The notes: generated by a model from the letters alone, not told the origin. Counted from the stretch's first letter, positions 24,234 through 33,153 are shown. The stretch is DNA of 64,000 nt from Streptomyces thermodiastaticus (GCF_014656135.1 NZ_BNBV01000026.1:20322-84321), one strand, 5' to 3'. A program made the numbers and translations.

Positions 24234-24971
24234 TCAGGCCCGCACGTACAGGGGCTCGCCCGGCGGCGTGGCTCCGGCCGGCAGCAGTGCCAGGTCGAGG
24301 CCGCGCACCAGGCGGGCCCTGAGTGTGTCGCTGGCGGCCAGCCGTTCGGCGACGGCTCGGGCCGCGGCGGCCGGTGCGGCGGCCGCGTCCGGGTCGAGGA
24401 CGAGGGCGAGGGTGCCGTCGGCCTTACCGGGGCCGAGATGGGCGCGCAGCACGGCCGGCTCGGCGGCCACCGCCTGCCGTACGGCCTCGACGACCGCCGG
24501 GTCGGCGAGCGGGTCGGCGGTGGTGCGTCCCTCGGCGAGCGCGAACAGCGCGGCCCCGGTCAGTTCGAAGGGCACCGGCCCGGCCAGGTCCAGCACCACG
24601 GTGTCCGCCTTCTCGTGCGCGGCGGCCTGAAGGGCCTGGTGCACGCGCACCGCGACGGGGCGGGCCGCCGGGTCCCAGCGGGCCAGGGCGTCGGTGGAGG
24701 TGAAGACCGGCAGGGCGGTGCGGTTGCCCGCCTTCAGCGTCGGCACGGCCATCTCGCTGGTCTTCTCGCGGCGCAGCCCCCGCTCGTCCTCCTCCGCCTC
24801 GCCGAGGACGGCCACCACCGGCACGAGCAGCCGGGCGCCCCTGAGCGCCTCCAGCACCGGGTCCACGGCGGTGCGGTCCTCGGCCCAGGCGGCGAGCGCG
24901 GCGCTCAGCCGGGGGTCGGCGGAGCCGTCGTCGTCGGGGAAGCCGGGGTCGGGAATGTTCTTGTTCGCCAC
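24234..24971 (-). CDS. SseB-family protein
   Basis: 245-residue soluble protein with the SseB N-terminal fold at about 35-130: RLLVPVVAVLGEAEEDE, EMAVPTLKAGNRTALPVFTS and DALARWDPAARPVAV are typical. The C-terminal half has a second alpha/beta domain ending GEPLYVRA. Family members have no settled enzymatic role; some are tied to type VII or type III secretion loci by name only. GTG start 24971. It sits before a mycosin-like protease gene transcribed in the same direction, but its stop-to-start spacing shows a separate unit. Confidence 0.82.
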   Translation of the reverse strand: MANKNIPDPGFPDDDGSADPRLSAALAAWAEDRTAVDPVLEALRGARLLVPVVAVLGEAEEDERGLRREKTSEMAVPTLKAGNRTALPVFTSTDALARWDPAARPVAVRVHQALQAAAHEKADTVVLDLAGPVPFELTGAALFALAEGRTTADPLADPAVVEAVRQAVAAEPAVLRAHLGPGKADGTLALVLDPDAAAAPAAAARAVAERLAASDTLRARLVRGLDLALLPAGATPPGEPLYVRA

Positions 24972-25033
24972 GGTGACGACCCTATCCGGGGCCGTGCGCG
25001 GCCTTCACGGCTCCCCCCGCACCCGGACCCGGC

Positions 25034-26221
25034 CTAGGGCAGGCCCGCGGGGTCCCGGCGGGTGCGGCGGCCGCGCCACAGCACCGCGGCGACGACCAGC
25101 AGCACGCCCCCGGTGCCGCCGGCGAGCGGGCCGGCCCACCCGGCGGCGGTGCCGTCCGCCCCGTCCTTGTCGGGCCCGGAGCCGAAGTACCGGTCGCCGT
25201 AGGCCGCCACGTGCTGGTCCCCGGGCCGGATGCGGTCCGCGGCGCGCAGGGCGGCGGCCGGGTCGATCAGGCCGTACCCGCGGGAGTCGTCGCGGCCGCC
25301 GGCGGGCGCGTCGCGGGCCGTGTCCTGCAGAAGCTTCTTGATCTGGGCGGGGGTCAGGCCGGGATGGGCGGCCTTGACGAGGGCGACGGCGCCGGAGACG
25401 AAGGCGGAGGCGGCGCTCGTGCCCCAGCCCTCGTAGTACTTGCGGTCCGGGTCGGCGATGACGATGTCCACGCCGGGCGCGCAGACGGAGGCGTACCAGC
25501 TGCGGGTGGAGAAGGAGGCCCGGGTGCCGTAGCGGTCGACGGCGGTCACCGCGATGACCCCGGGGTAGGCGGCCGGGTAGGAGACGTGGTCGCCCTTCTC
25601 GCCGCCGTTGCCGGCCGAGGCCACCACGACGGCGCCCTTGCGCAGCGCGTACTGGACGGCCTCGTCCTCGCCGGCGTCCGGGTGGGCGGCGGCCGAGTCG
25701 TCGCCGAGGGAGAGGTTGATGACGTCGGCGCCATGGTCGGCGGCCCAGCGGATGCCCTCGGCGAGGGCGCCGCCCCGGGTGCTGCGGGCCCGGGCCCGGG
25801 CGGGGTCGTCGTCCTCCAGGATCACGCGGACGGGCAGGATCTTCGCCTGCGGGGCGAGGCCCATCACGCCGTCGGCGTGGCCGGCGCCGTGGCCGTGGCC
25901 GGCGATGATGCCGGCCATGGCGGTGCCGTGGCGGGCCCAGGTGCCGTCGCCGCGCCGGGCGCCGAAGCCGACGAGGTCCTTGCCGGGCAGCACGTTGCCG
26001 GCCAGGTCGGGATGGTCGGCGTCGACACCGGTGTCCAGCACGGCGACGGTGACGCCGTCACCCTGGGTGGTTCGCCACGCCTCCTGGGTGTGCAGCACGT
26101 CCAGGGCCCACTGCTTGGCCCGGATGCCGTCGGCGTGCGCGGGCGTGGACGGCACGAAGGCGACGGCGGCGGCGAGCAGCACGCTCAGGGCCGCACGCCT
26201 GCGGCTGAGGGCATGTCTCAC
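25034..26221 (-). CDS. Membrane-anchored subtilisin-like serine protease (mycosin/MycP type)
   Basis: 395 residues: signal peptide (1-30, ending AHA), subtilase domain, and a C-terminal membrane helix at about 362-382 followed by a basic tail. The catalytic triad is visible as Asp63 (VLDTGVD), His98 (ARHGTAMAG) and Ser269 (GTSAASAFVSG), with oxyanion Asn205 (SAGNGG). The extracellular protease anchored by a C-terminal helix is the MycP plan used by type VII secretion systems. No ESX genes (EccB-E, EsxA/B) lie nearby. GTG 26221 overlaps the stop of the upstream proline-rich gene (GTGA), implying a coupled pair. Confidence 0.9.
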   Translation of the reverse strand: MRHALSRRRAALSVLLAAAVAFVPSTPAHADGIRAKQWALDVLHTQEAWRTTQGDGVTVAVLDTGVDADHPDLAGNVLPGKDLVGFGARRGDGTWARHGTAMAGIIAGHGHGAGHADGVMGLAPQAKILPVRVILEDDDPARARARSTRGGALAEGIRWAADHGADVINLSLGDDSAAAHPDAGEDEAVQYALRKGAVVVASAGNGGEKGDHVSYPAAYPGVIAVTAVDRYGTRASFSTRSWYASVCAPGVDIVIADPDRKYYEGWGTSAASAFVSGAVALVKAAHPGLTPAQIKKLLQDTARDAPAGGRDDSRGYGLIDPAAALRAADRIRPGDQHVAAYGDRYFGSGPDKDGADGTAAGWAGPLAGGTGGVLLVVAAVLWRGRRTRRDPAGLP

Positions 26222-27660
26222 GAGTGCTTCTCCGTGGCCGTGGTGACGGTGGTGCGCAGGGCCTTCTCGATGCGGCCGGCCAGGCCCTGGGCCTCGTCGC
26301 CCAGTCCGGCCTGGGCGGGTGCCGAGGTGGCCCCCGCCCGTGTCGCCTCGGCGGCGGGCTGCGGGGTGTCGACGACGCGGCCGTCGGCCCAGCCGGAGAC
26401 GGCGTAGACGACCACGGGCAGATCGGTGGGCACGGAGACGGTCCAGCTGGCGCGCTGCCGGTCTCCGAACGAGGCGGCGACGGTGCCGGGGGCGGCGTAG
26501 GGGCGCGGCATGAGGTCGGCGCGGCGGGCCAGGTCCTCGGTGCCGAACCGGGTGGCCAGGGACTTCATGGTGGCGGCGTCGGCCTTGGTGAACAGCAGGC
26601 CCACGGTGGTGACGTAGGTCTGGGTGGCGTCGGTGTAGGTGGCGCGCAGCAGACGGGTGCAGCCGACCGGGGCGAGGGCCCGGCGCAGCAGCGGGTCGAA
26701 GGCGTCGGCGCAGTCGCTGTCGGGCGCGACGGCGACACGGGTCCAGGTGCGGTCGGCCCCGCCGGGTCCGGCGCCGGGTCCCTGGACGGTGGGCGGGAAG
26801 AGGGTGTCGACGGGGACGCTGTGCCAGAGCGTTCGGGCGGTGGCGAAGGTGCCGGTGCGTGCGCTGCCGGAGTCGTCGGTGAGCCAGCTGCCGGTGACCG
26901 CTCCGCCGATCAGGCCGATGCCGAGGACGAGGCAGACGGCGGCCGCCGCGGTCCGGGCGCCGGTGCCCGCGGCGAGGGCGCGTCCGCGCCCGCGTGCGTC
27001 GTATCCCTCGGGCAGCCCCAGGGAGACGACGGGCCGTGCGGCGCCCGGGGCGCTCGGGGCGTTCCAGGCGCGGGCGGCGCCGGAGGGCGGCGGGGCGGGG
27101 TGCGGGGTGCGGGAGTCGCCGGGTCCGGCGGGGCGTCGGGCGGAGACGGGACGCAGCCGCGTCGTGGTCTCCGTGTCGCTCTCGGCGCCCGCGCCGTCCG
27201 CGCTGCCGCCGGGACGGGCGGCCGGGGCCGGTGCGGGCGCGGACGGGTGCCGTCCGACCGTGGGCGGCGCGTCGGGGAACCGGGCCGAGGCGGGCGGCGG
27301 GGGCGGGGTCGCCGGGCCGGGGGTGTGCCGGGCGCCGGGGAAACGGGGACGCTCGTGCGTGGCCCGGTCCTCCCCGGCGGCGCGGCCGTCCGTCCGGGAG
27401 GCCGGGGCGGACTCGCCGGCCGGCCCGGTGGCGGATGCGGAGGACGCCGACGCCCCTCGCCCTGCCGAGCCGGCGGCGGGCGGCGGGTCCTCGGCGCGGT
27501 CGGCGGCGGCCGGGGACGCGCCCGGACCCGGGCTACGGCCGGGCTGCTGCCCGGGCCTGTTCCCGGCCGGGGGCTGCGGGACGGCTGCGGGGCCGGTGGC
27601 AGAGGACGGGACGCGGGGCGGGTGCGGGGGCAGGGGCGCGTGACGCGCTTCCGTGCTCAT
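26218..27660 (-). CDS. Proline-rich single-pass membrane protein, partner of the mycosin
   Basis: 480 residues. The first 210 are disordered and rich in Pro, Ala, Gly and Arg; one membrane helix spans about 236-256. An extracytoplasmic domain of about 200 residues follows, with conserved-looking CADAFDPLLRRALAPVGC, LLRATYTDATQTYVTTVG and SWTVSVPTDLPVVVYAVSGWADGR. I recognise no named family. Translational coupling to the protease (GTGA overlap) suggests the two act together at the outer membrane face, the outer domain possibly being a substrate or regulator of the protease. That is inference. Confidence 0.75.
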   Translation of the reverse strand: MSTEARHAPLPPHPPRVPSSATGPAAVPQPPAGNRPGQQPGRSPGPGASPAAADRAEDPPPAAGSAGRGASASSASATGPAGESAPASRTDGRAAGEDRATHERPRFPGARHTPGPATPPPPPASARFPDAPPTVGRHPSAPAPAPAARPGGSADGAGAESDTETTTRLRPVSARRPAGPGDSRTPHPAPPPSGAARAWNAPSAPGAARPVVSLGLPEGYDARGRGRALAAGTGARTAAAAVCLVLGIGLIGGAVTGSWLTDDSGSARTGTFATARTLWHSVPVDTLFPPTVQGPGAGPGGADRTWTRVAVAPDSDCADAFDPLLRRALAPVGCTRLLRATYTDATQTYVTTVGLLFTKADAATMKSLATRFGTEDLARRADLMPRPYAAPGTVAASFGDRQRASWTVSVPTDLPVVVYAVSGWADGRVVDTPQPAAEATRAGATSAPAQAGLGDEAQGLAGRIEKALRTTVTTATEKHS

Positions 27661-28057
27661 GCACCCCCCGTTTCCTCGTGCGGCCGCTCCTCGTGCGCGG
27701 CCGTCGCCGTCACCCCGCCCGGAGCCGACGGGCCGTCACCGGGCACGCATACCCGTACACGCGAAGCGCCATCCCCGCTCACGGACGCGGCACGGAGGGG
27801 TTCCGCCGTACGTGCGCGTCACTCTACGGGCTGATGGGGCGCCGGCGGGAACCCGGACCGTGCCCCGGGGGCATCTGCCCGGAACGTCCCCCTACCCTGC
27901 GGTGTTCTCGTCTGGCAGGCTGCCGCCTTGACTCCCTCCCCGTCCGGGGGGACGCCCGTCGAGATCCTCGGCCGTCGCACGGCCGGCCGCCCCGAGCCCC
28001 GCCCGGCGACGGCTCCTTACCGGCCGGGAGACCGGGGTGTCCACGAAGGAGGCCTGT
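27661..28057. other. 397-nt intergenic region, divergent promoters
   Basis: This gap lies between the proline-rich membrane protein (minus) and the alanine-racemase-fold enzyme (plus). It is GC-rich with no protein-coding signal in any frame that I trust. I see no inverted repeat or sigma-factor motif that stands out. Confidence 0.4.
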
Positions 28058-29260
28058 ATGACCGCACGTGCCGCCGACCGGGCCCGCTACGACCGCGCCA
28101 CCGCCGCGCTCGACGCCCCGCTGGCCATCGTCGACCTGGAGGCGTTCGACGCCAACGCCGAGGACCTGGTGCGCCGGGCCGGCGGGAAGCCGGTACGGGT
28201 GGCCAGCAAGTCCGTGCGCTGCCGGGCCCTGCTCGAACGGGTCCTGGCCCGGGACGGGTTCGCGGGCGTCATGGCGTTCACGCTCGCCGAGGCACTGTGG
28301 CTGGCCCGGTGCGGGTTCGACGACGTGCTGCTCGCCTATCCGTCCGCGGACCGGGCCGCCTTCGCCGAACTGACCGCCGATCCGAAGCTCGCCGCCGCCG
28401 TCACGGTGATGGTGGACGACCCCGCGCAGCTCGCCCTGATCGACGCCGCCCGGGCGGGCGGACGTGAAGTGGTGCGCGTGTGCCTGGAGTTGGACACCTC
28501 GCTGAAGCTGCTCGGGGGGCGGATCCGCATCGGGGCGCGCCGCTCCCCGCTGCACTCCCCCGCTCAGGTCGCCGAGCTGGCCCGTGCGGTGATGCGGCGT
28601 CCGGGGTTCCGGCTGGTGGGGCTGATGGCGTATGAGGGGCACATCGCCGGGGTGGGGGACGCGGTGCCGGGACGCCCGGTGCGGTCGCGCGCGGTCCGGC
28701 TGATGCAGGCGGCCGCCCGGCGGGAACTGGCCGAGCGGCGGGCGGCGGTGGTGCGGGCGGTCCGAGCGGTGGCGCCGGAGCTGGAGTTCGTCAACGGCGG
28801 CGGCACGGGCAGCGTGCAGTACACCGCCGCGGAGGACGCCGTGACCGAGATCGCCGCGGGATCCGGCCTGTTCGTGCCGCGGCTGTTCGACACCTACCGT
28901 TCGTTCCGGGGCCGTCCGGCCGCGCTGTTCGCGCTGCCGGTGGTCCGGCGGCCGGGGGTCGGCGTGGTGACGGTGCTCGGCGGGGGCTACCCGGCGTCCG
29001 GCCCTGCCGGGGCGGACCGGCTGCCGGTGCCGTATCTGCCCGAGGGACTGCGCTACGACCGGCAGGAGGGTCCAGGCGAGGTGCAGACGCCGCTGCTCGG
29101 CCCGGCCGCCGACGACCTGCTGATCGGCGACAAGGTGTGGTTCCGGCACGCGAAGGCCGGCGAGCTGTGCGAGCGGTTCGACACGCTGCACCTGGTCGAG
29201 GGCGACCGGGTGACCCGGAGCGTGCCCACCTACCGGGGCGAGGGCCGAACGTTCCTGTGA
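28058..29260 (+). CDS. Amino acid deaminase/aldolase (alanine racemase N-fold, DSD/D-threonine-aldolase type)
   Basis: 400-residue PLP protein. The alanine-racemase N-terminal barrel begins APLAIVDLEAFDANAEDL, and VASKSVRCRALLERV carries the PLP-lysine region (RVASKS). GLMAYEGHIAG, EFVNGGGTGS and the C-terminal beta domain (LLIGDKVWFRHAKAGELCERF) bind PLP phosphate and metal. The family (D-serine dehydratase or D-threonine aldolase-like) splits or deaminates D-hydroxy-amino acids. The exact substrate cannot be read. ATG 28058 follows AAGGAGG 8 nt upstream; an in-frame start at 28037 is less likely. A C-C-H metal set is not clearly visible to me. Confidence 0.85.
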   Translation: MTARAADRARYDRATAALDAPLAIVDLEAFDANAEDLVRRAGGKPVRVASKSVRCRALLERVLARDGFAGVMAFTLAEALWLARCGFDDVLLAYPSADRAAFAELTADPKLAAAVTVMVDDPAQLALIDAARAGGREVVRVCLELDTSLKLLGGRIRIGARRSPLHSPAQVAELARAVMRRPGFRLVGLMAYEGHIAGVGDAVPGRPVRSRAVRLMQAAARRELAERRAAVVRAVRAVAPELEFVNGGGTGSVQYTAAEDAVTEIAAGSGLFVPRLFDTYRSFRGRPAALFALPVVRRPGVGVVTVLGGGYPASGPAGADRLPVPYLPEGLRYDRQEGPGEVQTPLLGPAADDLLIGDKVWFRHAKAGELCERFDTLHLVEGDRVTRSVPTYRGEGRTFL

Positions 29261-29451
29261 CGGGCGCACCCGTGTGACGGGCGCGTCCCGTGTAACGGGC
29301 CGGCCGCGGCGGACGCCGGGCCTGAGCGGTGCGGCAGGGTGCTTTCGCCGCGGCGGGCTGTCCCGGCGGGGACCGGGTTTGCTGCGGGGCCCGGGTTTCC
29401 CCGGTGGCGGATGCGGACAGATGCGGGCTGGCGGAGCAGGGAGAGCGGAGC

Positions 29452-30258
29452 ATGGCCGTACCACCGTTGATCGGCGTGAGCACTTATCTGGAGGCGGACA
29501 CCCGCTGGGGGGTGTGGCGGCTGGAGGCCGCGCTGCTGCCGGCCGCCTATCCGCGGCTGGTGCAGCGGGCGGGCGGACTGGCCGTGCTGCTGCCCCCGGA
29601 CGCGCCCGAGCGGGCCGCGCGGACCGTGGCGGTCCTGGACGGGCTGGTGATCGCGGGCGGCCCGGACGTCGAACCGGCCCGTTACGGCGCCGTGCCCGAC
29701 CCGCGCACCGGGCCGCCGGACCGGGCCCGGGACGCCTGGGAACTCGCCCTGATCGAGGCCGCCCTGGCCGCGCGGCTGCCGCTGCTGGGCATCTGCCGGG
29801 GCATGCAGCTGCTGAACGTCGCCCTGGGCGGCACGCTGGTCCAGCACCTCGACGGGCACGGGGGATCCGCCCCCGGGGTCTTCGGCGGCCATCCGGTCCG
29901 GCCGGTGCCCGGCACCCGTTGCGCGGCCGCCGTCCCGGAGGAGACGGTGGTGCCGACGTACCACCACCAGGCCGTCGGCCGTCTCGGCGCCGGCCTGATC
30001 GCCTCGGCGCACGCGGCGGACGGCACCGTGGAGGCCGTGGAGCCGGCATGCGACGGCCCCTGGGTGCTGGGTGTGCAGTGGCATCCGGAGATGGGCGGGG
30101 ACCTGCGGGTGATGCGGGCCCTGGTCGTCGCGGCGGGCGAGGGCGGCCGGACGGACGGCGACGGCTCCCCGGGCGGGCCGTCCGCCGGCCCGGCGGGGGC
30201 GGGCGCATCCGCGGACACCCTCCGAGCCGGCGCATCGCGTCGACCGTTCGAGGACTGA
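29452..30258 (+). CDS. Class I glutamine amidotransferase-like hydrolase (PuuD/gamma-Glu-GABA hydrolase family)
   Basis: 268 residues. PLIGVSTYLEADTRWGVW begins the domain, LDGLVIAGGPDVEPARY follows, and LLGICRGMQLLNVALGG holds the nucleophilic Cys. VQHLDGHG comes next, and VLGVQWHPEM holds the catalytic His, with Glu two after, completing the Cys-His-Glu triad of peptidase C26. The family cleaves gamma-glutamyl bonds, for example gamma-glutamyl-GABA in putrescine breakdown. The last about 45 residues are a low-complexity Gly/Pro/Ala tail. It starts 191 nt after the PLP enzyme gene and may share a transcript. Confidence 0.88.
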   Translation: MAVPPLIGVSTYLEADTRWGVWRLEAALLPAAYPRLVQRAGGLAVLLPPDAPERAARTVAVLDGLVIAGGPDVEPARYGAVPDPRTGPPDRARDAWELALIEAALAARLPLLGICRGMQLLNVALGGTLVQHLDGHGGSAPGVFGGHPVRPVPGTRCAAAVPEETVVPTYHHQAVGRLGAGLIASAHAADGTVEAVEPACDGPWVLGVQWHPEMGGDLRVMRALVVAAGEGGRTDGDGSPGGPSAGPAGAGASADTLRAGASRRPFED

Positions 30259-30271
30259 GCGCCGCCGCCGC

Positions 30272-31312
30272 TCAGGCGGGCGTGCCGCACCGTGTGAGCG
30301 CCAGCAGGTCCCGGGCCGGTCCGGCGGGCCGGTGACCGGCGGGCCAGACGGCACGCAGGGCGCGCCGCAGGGCGACGCCCTCCACGGGCACGGTGACCAG
30401 GCGGCGCATCGACAGCTCCTCCCCCACGGCGAGTTCGCTCAGCACCGCCGGGCCCGCCCCGCTGACCGCGGAGGCCTTCACCGCGGTCGTCGAGGACAGC
30501 TCCAGCAGCGGACGGGCCAGGCCGCCCAGCGCCGCGTCCAGCACCTGCCGGGTGCCGGAGCCCTTCTCCCGCAGGATCAGCGGGGTGGCGGCCAGTTCCG
30601 CCGCCCACAGCGGCCGCCGCCGGCGGCTCCAGGGGTGTCCGGGAGCGGTCACCACGATCAGCCGGTCGTGGCCGATCACGGCAGAGTCCAGGCCGGCGGG
30701 CACGGTCAGGCCCTCCACGAAGCCCAGGTCGGCCGCGCCGGTCAGCAGCCGTTCGGCGACCTCCGCCGAGTTCCCGGCGTGCAGGGAGACCGCGGTGTCC
30801 GGACGGCGGGCGCGCAGGGCGATCAGCCAGCCGGGCAGCAGGTATTCGGCGATCGTCATGCTCGCCGCGACCCGCAGCCGGGAGTCCCGCCGGTCCCGCA
30901 GCGCCTGCGCGCCGGCGTCGAAGGCCTCGGCGGCCTCCACGACCCGCCGCGCCCAGTCCGTGACCAGTGCGCCCGCGTCCGTCAGCCGGGAGCCGCGCGG
31001 GGAGCGGTCCACCAGGGCCAGCCCGAGCTGTCGTTCCATGGAGCGGATCCGGCTGCTGGCGGCCGGCTGGGTGATGCCGAGGTCCCGGGCGGCGGCGCCC
31101 AGGCTGCCCCGCCGGGCCACCGCCAGCAGCAGCTCCAGCGCGCCCAGGTCCGGCACCCGGTGCGCCAGCACACCGCCGGTGTGACGGGACGTGCCCGTGC
31201 CGTCGCCGGAGGCCGCGGCACCCGTCCGGCGTGCGCCGGCCGCGTCGCCGCCCGACCCCGCGGTGCCGGTGCCGCGGTCCGCGGCACGCTGCTCGGGGCT
31301 GGGCCTTGCCAT
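30272..31312 (-). CDS. LysR-family transcriptional regulator
   Basis: 346 residues as read from ATG 31312. The helix-turn-helix is at about 53-110 (LELLLAVARRGSLGAAARDLGITQPAASSRI), followed by the periplasmic-binding-like effector domain with ADLGFVEGLTVPAG and PLILREKGSGTRQVLD. The first 47 residues are low-complexity, and an in-frame GTG at 31171 just before VPDLGALELL would give a normal 299-residue LysR protein. The 31312 ATG sits inside a 17-nt inverted repeat, so it could be a leaderless start or simply part of an operator. No divergent target gene is present, as the upstream gene is on the same strand. Confidence 0.9.
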   Translation of the reverse strand: MARPSPEQRAADRGTGTAGSGGDAAGARRTGAAASGDGTGTSRHTGGVLAHRVPDLGALELLLAVARRGSLGAAARDLGITQPAASSRIRSMERQLGLALVDRSPRGSRLTDAGALVTDWARRVVEAAEAFDAGAQALRDRRDSRLRVAASMTIAEYLLPGWLIALRARRPDTAVSLHAGNSAEVAERLLTGAADLGFVEGLTVPAGLDSAVIGHDRLIVVTAPGHPWSRRRRPLWAAELAATPLILREKGSGTRQVLDAALGGLARPLLELSSTTAVKASAVSGAGPAVLSELAVGEELSMRRLVTVPVEGVALRRALRAVWPAGHRPAGPARDLLALTRCGTPA

Positions 31313-31326
31313 AAGCCCAGCTTATG
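31310..31326 (-). promoter_or_regulatory. LysR-type operator overlapping the regulator's ATG
   Basis: CATAAGC-CCA-GCTTATG is a perfect 7+3+7 inverted repeat that contains a T-N11-A core (T31312, A31324), the LysR-box pattern. Its left end is the ATG of the LysR gene. It most likely mediates autoregulation. Confidence 0.6.
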
Positions 31327-31353
31327 CGGCAGGGGCGCCGTCGCGCGGCCCGG

Positions 31354-32073
31354 TCAGCGGTGCGCCGCCCGCAGCGCCCGGCCCAGCACCTCGGGCGCCC
31401 GGACCAGCGACGGCCCGTACCAGGTCAGATGCCGCCCGCTGACGAGCGCGCACGGCAGGTCCGGGAACGCCTCGGGCCCGTCGTCCGCGGTGAAGCGGTA
31501 CGGCTCGTCCGGCAGCACCACGAGTTCCGCGCCGGACGTGAGCAGCTCCCGCAGGGGGATGCGGGGGTAGCGCTCGGGGTGCCGAGCGTGGACGTGGTGG
31601 ACGCCGAGCCGGGCCAGCAGGTCGCCGGCGAAGGTGTCCCGGCCGAGCACCGTCCACGGCCGCCGCCACACCGGCACCACCGCCGTCCTGCGCCTAGCGG
31701 GGGCCGGCAGGGCCGCCCAGGCCGCTTCAGCCTCGTCGAGCCAGCGGGGCCTGCGGTCCGCTCCGCAGGCGGCCAGCACCCGGGCCAGCTCCGTGAACGC
31801 CTGCGGCAGGCTGCGCACCTCGGTCACCAGCACGCGAAGCCCGGCCGTGCGCAGCGCGTCGAGATCCGGTGCCCGGTTCTCCTCCTCGTTGGCGACGACC
31901 AGGTCCGGGGCGAGGGCGACGACGCGGTCGACCGCCGGGTTCTTGGTGCCGCCCACCCGCGTCACGCCGAGGTCCGCGGGACGGGTGCACCAGTCGGTGG
32001 CGCCGACGAGGACTCCGGGCAGGGTCACGGCGATCGCCTCGGTGAGCGACGGCACCAGGGACACGACGCGCAT
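31354..32073 (-). CDS. Helical-backbone metal receptor (BtuF-like), no signal peptide
   Basis: 239 residues in the cobalamin/siderophore-binding fold of class III solute receptors: MRVVSLVPSLTEAIAVTLPG, VGGTKNPAVDRVVALAPDLVVANEEENR and GHRHLTWYGPSL-like SGRHLTWYGPSL near the end. Homologues bind vitamin B12 or ferric complexes outside the membrane. This one starts directly at the first strand with no signal peptide or lipobox, so it should be cytoplasmic, as is common for actinobacterial members. The start shares one base with the stop of the XRE-cupin regulator (TGATG), which argues for a shared role. Confidence 0.82.
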   Translation of the reverse strand: MRVVSLVPSLTEAIAVTLPGVLVGATDWCTRPADLGVTRVGGTKNPAVDRVVALAPDLVVANEEENRAPDLDALRTAGLRVLVTEVRSLPQAFTELARVLAACGADRRPRWLDEAEAAWAALPAPARRRTAVVPVWRRPWTVLGRDTFAGDLLARLGVHHVHARHPERYPRIPLRELLTSGAELVVLPDEPYRFTADDGPEAFPDLPCALVSGRHLTWYGPSLVRAPEVLGRALRAAHR

Positions 32074-32639
32074 CAGCGCCTCCGGTCCCGCACCGCCTCG
32101 ATGTGCTCGGCCACCGCGACCACGACCACCCGGGTCTCCGGCACGGTGGCCCGCCAGCGGTGTCGCACCCCGCCGGTCAGGTACATGGTGTCGCCGCGCG
32201 CCAGCCGGTAGGCGCGGCCCTCCGCCTCGATCTCGACCGCGCCGTCGGCGACGTACATCAGTTCGTCGTTGCGGTGCTGGAACTCGCGGCCGGCCTCGTG
32301 CTCACCGGTGAACTCGGAGGCGTGCAGCTGATGGTGTCCGCGCACCAGGGACCGCACCCGCGGCGTCGGCGCCGGCCCGGTGTCCTCGGCCCGCACGACG
32401 TCCACGCTGCACGCCGGATCGGCCGCCGCCAGCAGCTCCACCGCGGTGGTCCGCAGGGCGTCGGCGATCTTCTCCAGGGAGGTCTGGCTGGGCCGGGCCC
32501 GGTCGTTCTCGACCTGGCTGAGGAAGGGCACCGACAGACCGCTGCGCTCGGCCACGACGGCGAGGGTGAGGGAGAGCGCGCGGCGGCGGCGCCGCACGGC
32601 CGCGCCCACGCGGAGGGACTGTTCCTTGTGGTCGCCCAT
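32073..32639 (-). CDS. XRE-family regulator with C-terminal cupin domain
   Basis: 188 residues. A helix-turn-helix occupies about 8-68 (RVGAAVRRRRRALSLTLAVVAERSGLS, then FLSQVENDRARPSQTSLEKIA). A cupin barrel occupies about 110-180 (GREFQHRNDELMYVADGAVEIEA, ARGDTMYLTGGVRHRWRA). Cupin-linked XRE proteins typically bind a small ligand in the barrel and repress nearby genes. It probably regulates its own operon with the BtuF-like receptor. ATG 32639 is preceded by GAGGGA. The upstream 574-nt gap should hold its promoter. Confidence 0.9.
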   Translation of the reverse strand: MGDHKEQSLRVGAAVRRRRRALSLTLAVVAERSGLSVPFLSQVENDRARPSQTSLEKIADALRTTAVELLAAADPACSVDVVRAEDTGPAPTPRVRSLVRGHHQLHASEFTGEHEAGREFQHRNDELMYVADGAVEIEAEGRAYRLARGDTMYLTGGVRHRWRATVPETRVVVVAVAEHIEAVRDRRR

Positions 32640-33104
32640 CGGTCCGGTTCCCTCCCTCGCTCGTCGTCCGCCTGCTGTGCCCGCCGGCCTGCGTGGGGAC
32701 GCAGGCCCCCTGTTGACTTCTCTGCACCCTACGCATGTTCGGCAAACAGTTTCATGCCGCCCGTGCAACCGGTTGCGACCCAGGACGTGCCGGCCGCATG
32801 GTTCCACGGCGGCCGGACGGCTGCCCGGCGGGCGTGACCGGCCGGGCGGCGGGGGCGCGCGGTCGCGGTGCGAGGGGGACCGGCGCCCTACCGCGCTCGA
32901 CCGCCGCGCCCTGCGGGGTCCGCGCGCCGGCCGGAAGCGCCGGACAGGTGCCGCCGGACGGCGGACGGTGACCGGCGGAGGGTGGCTCTTCGTGGTCGGC
33001 CGGATTCCGCCGTTGTGACCGCAGGGTGGCAGAACCAACGACGTACGGGCCCCGGATGTTCCCCCGGCCCATGCGGCGACGCCCCGGCGGCCTTGCGCGA
33101 TGCG
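32640..33104. other. Intergenic region upstream of the XRE-cupin gene
   Basis: Non-coding gap before the betaine-operon terminator. TAGGGT at 32731-32726 (minus) is a weak -10 for the regulator. Positions 32765-32776 form the perfect palindrome GCAACCGGTTGC, a plausible operator. A trace of GC-rich hairpins lies beyond. No gene is supported in 32790-33104. Confidence 0.45.
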
Positions 33105-33153
33105 CGAGGGGGCGGGCCCCGTGCCGTGTCCTGCGGCGGGGCCCGCCCCCTCG
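33105..33153 (-). terminator. Terminator of the betaine ABC operon
   Basis: A perfect 16-bp stem (33105-33120 with 33138-33153) with a 17-nt loop lies about 60 nt after the stop of the permease-receptor fusion gene. Confidence 0.85.
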
